From Bacteroidota bacterium (GTDB lineage: Bacteria > Bacteroidota > JABWAT01), in assembly GCA_020161835.1 (NCBI GenBank), contig JAIUNL010000011.1, forward strand, positions 1 through 64,000: DNA of 64,000 nucleotides. Direction: 5' to 3'. The stretch's first letter is position 1; every line of letters begins with the position of its first letter. Below the pieces are notes generated by a model. The model had not been told where the DNA came from. It ran no database searches and saw only the letters and a program-made list of their open reading frames with translations. Of this stretch, positions 60,977 to 64,000 are shown one piece after another. The position numbers were made by a program, and so were the translations under genes.

Positions 60977-63868
60977 TCAGGCTTCAGTTTCCATGTAAGA
61001 TTCAACCGGCGGACATGAACAGATCAGGTTTCGGTCTCCATGCGCATTGTTGACCCGGGCAATAGCCGGCCAGAATTTATTTTCTCTGATTGACGGCAGA
61101 GGGAAGGCAGCTTTACTTCTTGAGTAAGCATGATTCCACTCATCAGCAGTGACAATATAGGCTGGGTGAGGTGAATTTTTCAGAACATTATCCACTTTAT
61201 CAGCTGTTTCATTTTCAATTTCTCTGATTTCATTTCGTATGGAAATCAGTGCATCACAAAATTTATCAAGTTCTGCTTTGGCTTCACTTTCAGTGGGTTC
61301 AATCATGATGGTGCCGGCAACAGGGAAAGAAACTGTTGGTGCATGATAACCATAATCCATCAATCGTTTTGCCACATCTTCAGCCTCTACACCCACTGTT
61401 TTGTAAGAACGGAGATCAAAAATTGCCTCATGAGCAATCCGGCCGTTTTGTCCGCTGTACAAGACAGAATAATGTCCGTCCAGTCTGGCTTTGATATAAT
61501 TAGCATTCAGAATTGCATATTTGGTTGCATCAGTTAATCCATCTGGCCCCATCATTCTAATATAAGCGTAAGAAATAACCAGAATTCCGGCACTTCCATA
61601 AGGTGCACTCGAAACGGCTGGTATTCCTTTTTGTCCACCCGCTTTAACTACGGCATGACCGGGAAGAAATGAAGTAAGATGTTCGGCTACACAGATGGGT
61701 CCGACTCCTGGACCACCACCACCGTGGGGAATACAAAACGTTTTATGCAGATTTAAATGGCAGACATCAGCACCAATAATAGCCGGACTTGTAAGTCCAA
61801 CCTGAGCATTCATGTTTGCCCCATCCATATAAACCTGTCCGCCTGATTTGTGAATGTAGGCACAGATTTCAATTATGGAAGCTTCAAATACACCGTGAGT
61901 TGACGGATAGGTCACCATTAATGCAGCAAGGTTTTCACGATATTGGTCAGCTTTTTCTTTTAAATCAGAAACATCAATATTTCCGTTTGAATCACAAGCA
62001 ACCACAACCACCTGCATACCAGCCATAACGGCACTTGCAGGGTTGGTTCCGTGTGCTGATGAGGGGATCAGTACCACATTCCGGTGATGTTCTTCCCTGC
62101 TTTTCAAATATTCACGGATAACCATTAAACCAGCATATTCACCTTGTGCACCTGAATTCGGTTGAAAGGAAATGCCCTTAAATCCGGTGATTTCACATAA
62201 ATACTGACCCAGATTACAAACCAATTCACCATAACCTCTTGCCTGATCGAAAGGAACAAATGGGTGCAGATTTGCGAATTCAGGCCATGAAACCGGAATC
62301 ATTTCTGAGGTTGCATTTAATTTCATCGTACATGATCCCAAAGGAATCATCGAAACATTCAGTGCCAGATCTTTTGTCTCCAGCCGTTTAATATACCGGA
62401 GCATTTCTGTTTCAGAATGATAGGAATTAAAAACCGGATGGGTGAGATAAGGAGTGGTTCTGACTAATTTTCCAGGAAACGGAAACGAAGTCGAATGGCC
62501 GTTGTGAGTACCCGCAGTCCACGATTGCCCTGAAACCTTTGCGAAAACGGATAGAATTGCATAAACATCTGTGATTCTGGTACTTTCATCAAGGGAAATA
62601 CCAACCGATCCGTCATCAAAATACCTGAAATTCATTTGAGAATTGATTGCAGCCGATGAAAGATCAGAGGCTTTCACATGTGAAGATGCAATATCAACTT
62701 TCAGTGTATCAAAAAAGTAGTCGTTGCTCTGAGAAAAGCCAAGAGATTTCAATCCGGCACTCAGAAAACCTGCAAGATGATGAATTCTTTCTGCAATAGA
62801 TTTTAACCGGGCAGGGCCGTGGTAAACAGTATACATACTTGCCATGATGGCTAAGAGAACCTGAGCAGTACAAATATTGGAGGTAGCTTTATCCCGGCGG
62901 ATATGCTGTTCACGGGTTTGGAGTGCCATTCTTAATGCACGTTTACCGTTGGCATCAACAGAAACACCAATAATTCTGCCTGGTAAAAACCTTTTAAAAG
63001 CATCACGGGTTGCGAAATATCCGGCATGGGGTCCGCCATACATCATTGGGACGCCAAACCGCTGAGTGGTTCCGACCACAACATCGGCACCCATTTCACC
63101 CGGCGGTTTTAGTAAGGTTAAACTGAGGAGATCAGCCGCAACGACAGAGAAAATTCCATTTTGTTTTGCATCAGAAAGCAAACCAGAAATATCTCTAACA
63201 TTCCCGTTTCCATCAGGATACTGAACAAAAACACCAAATACATCTGAATCAAAACCAGAATCAACATGGTCAACGCACTTGACTGAAATCCCGAGTGGTG
63301 CAGATCTGGTTAACAAAACGTCGATAGTTTGCGGGAAAACCGCACCAACTACAAGAAAAGTATGAGCATCAGGTTTTGTTGTCCGGGACTGACCGTAAAG
63401 CATTGTCATGGCTTCTGCGGCCGATGTTCCTTCATCAAGAAGTGATGCATTTGTGATTTCCATACCAGTCAGGTCTAAAATCATGGTTTGGAAATTTAGC
63501 AAAGCTTCAAGTCTTCCCTGTGCAATTTCTGCCTGGTAAGGGGTATATTGGGTGTACCAACCCGGACTTTCAAGAATATTTCTCTGGATAACAGCAGGAG
63601 TAAAGGTGTTGTAGTAACCCATTCCAATATAGGAGGAATAGACTTTATTCATTGAAGCCAGAGACTTAACATGAATAAGGAGTTCCTGTTCGGTCATTGC
63701 TTCAGGAAGTTCCATTTCATCAGGCATTCTGATTATGGACGGCACGGTTTCATTGATCAGTTCATCAAGAGTTGAGGAACCCACCGTTTTTAGCATGTCA
63801 GAGGTTTCAGCAGCAGAGGGTCCAATATGCCGATGGCGGAAAATATCAGGGTGTTTGTAATCAGGCAT
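60977..63868 (-). CDS. gcvP: Glycine dehydrogenase (decarboxylating), P protein
   Basis: The P protein of the glycine cleavage system; it decarboxylates glycine on PLP and passes the aminomethyl group to the H protein. At 963 residues it is a full-length fused (alpha plus beta) P protein with [12 protein letters not shown] at the start, GTSAAEAM, and the C-terminal half with the PLP lysine K709 ([20 protein letters not shown]). The other gcv genes are not in the window. No glycine riboswitch could be recognised in the 132 bases upstream, though the window ends there. Confidence 0.97.
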   Translation of the reverse strand: MPDYKHPDIFRHRHIGPSAAETSDMLKTVGSSTLDELINETVPSIIRMPDEMELPEAMTEQELLIHVKSLASMNKVYSSYIGMGYYNTFTPAVIQRNILESPGWYTQYTPYQAEIAQGRLEALLNFQTMILDLTGMEITNASLLDEGTSAAEAMTMLYGQSRTTKPDAHTFLVVGAVFPQTIDVLLTRSAPLGISVKCVDHVDSGFDSDVFGVFVQYPDGNGNVRDISGLLSDAKQNGIFSVVAADLLSLTLLKPPGEMGADVVVGTTQRFGVPMMYGGPHAGYFATRDAFKRFLPGRIIGVSVDANGKRALRMALQTREQHIRRDKATSNICTAQVLLAIMASMYTVYHGPARLKSIAERIHHLAGFLSAGLKSLGFSQSNDYFFDTLKVDIASSHVKASDLSSAAINSQMNFRYFDDGSVGISLDESTRITDVYAILSVFAKVSGQSWTAGTHNGHSTSFPFPGKLVRTTPYLTHPVFNSYHSETEMLRYIKRLETKDLALNVSMIPLGSCTMKLNATSEMIPVSWPEFANLHPFVPFDQARGYGELVCNLGQYLCEITGFKGISFQPNSGAQGEYAGLMVIREYLKSREEHHRNVVLIPSSAHGTNPASAVMAGMQVVVVACDSNGNIDVSDLKEKADQYRENLAALMVTYPSTHGVFEASIIEICAYIHKSGGQVYMDGANMNAQVGLTSPAIIGADVCHLNLHKTFCIPHGGGGPGVGPICVAEHLTSFLPGHAVVKAGGQKGIPAVSSAPYGSAGILVISYAYIRMMGPDGLTDATKYAILNANYIKARLDGHYSVLYSGQNGRIAHEAIFDLRSYKTVGVEAEDVAKRLMDYGYHAPTVSFPVAGTIMIEPTESEAKAELDKFCDALISIRNEIREIENETADKVDNVLKNSPHPAYIVTADEWNHAYSRSKAAFPLPSIRENKFWPAIARVNNAHGDRNLICSCPPVESYMETEA

Positions 63869-64000
63869 GAGTTCTATGGTCCTGTCTAAATCATGGTTTT
63901 ACAAATAGTTACCAACACAAATTTCTTTGGTCTGAACTTCATTTCAGGCGGGGTTGGTTCCCGTTATTAAAGATTTGCAAGTTAACAAACAGGAAGGAAA

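Noticed and set aside
63869..64000. Glycine riboswitch before gcvP
   Set aside because: No conserved tandem aptamer core could be recognised in 132 bases; the window also stops there, so a more distant one cannot be excluded.

Overview
The window reads as a stretch of chromosome from a diderm bacterium of the Bacteroidota/Chlorobiota/Ignavibacteria (FCB) kind. The evidence is a type IX secretion system (T9SS) set with homologues of PorU, PorV and PorQ, several secreted giants ending in the T9SS C-terminal sorting domain (motifs such as NYPNPFNP), a DUF3098-like small membrane protein, and promoters of the Bacteroidota form TTG-N20-TAnnTTTG. Unlike typical Bacteroidia, many genes also carry clear Shine-Dalgarno sequences, and GTG/TTG starts are used. 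The exact lineage cannot be fixed from this sequence alone. Almost all genes are ordinary housekeeping or cell-envelope genes, and most lie on the minus strand.

Layout. 1-0.4 kb: the 3' end of an IS3-type transposase and a heptamer tandem array. 0.4-5.6 kb: a giant T9SS cargo protein (LamG plus 13 FG-GAP-like calcium loops). 5.7-8.3 kb: an M28 peptidase, a small orphan gene behind a CRP-like palindrome, and tRNA-Asp followed by two near-identical 124-bp repeats made of the tRNA 3' part plus its terminator. 8.3-18.3 kb: a tightly packed minus-strand run (gcdH, guaB, glycosyltransferase, subtilisin-like T9SS cargo, coaE, argD, DUF3098-like). 18.7-20.3 kb: a lone ABC-F ATPase. 20.3-22.3 kb: groEL and groES. 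22.6-30.1 kb: dapF, a CDF metal exporter, tex, a lipoprotein, lysA, glnB and an outer-membrane protein. 30.2-37.7 kb: the T9SS cluster porU, porV-like, an FN3 lipoprotein and an SLBB protein. 37.8-42.1 kb: secA and porQ, divergently transcribed from facing promoters. 42.1-46.8 kb: the rplM-rpsI-rpsB-tsf-pyrH-frr translation block with a 5-formyl-THF cyclo-ligase. 46.8-47.1 kb: two more heptamer arrays. 47.1-52.5 kb: alaC, a class IV aminotransferase, two unknown small genes and aconitase. 52.5-60.8 kb: envelope genes (DUF3160 T9SS cargo, HhH/beta-barrel protein, rsmE, single-POTRA Omp85, FG-GAP protein). 61-63.9 kb: gcvP. The last 132 bases hold only the upstream region of gcvP, with no motif I could recognise.

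How it fits together. SecA drives export across the inner membrane. PorU, PorV and PorQ belong to the machinery that releases and anchors T9SS cargo at the cell surface. Three cargo proteins with sorting domains (415-5562, 10336-14310, 52518-55055) are encoded in the same window. I found no CRISPR array, prophage, toxin-antitoxin pair or defence island. The least explained structures are the tRNA-Asp-derived 124-bp repeats, the recurring 7-bp-period arrays of unrelated sequence, and the SLBB and lipoprotein genes fused by overlap to the porV-porU operon.
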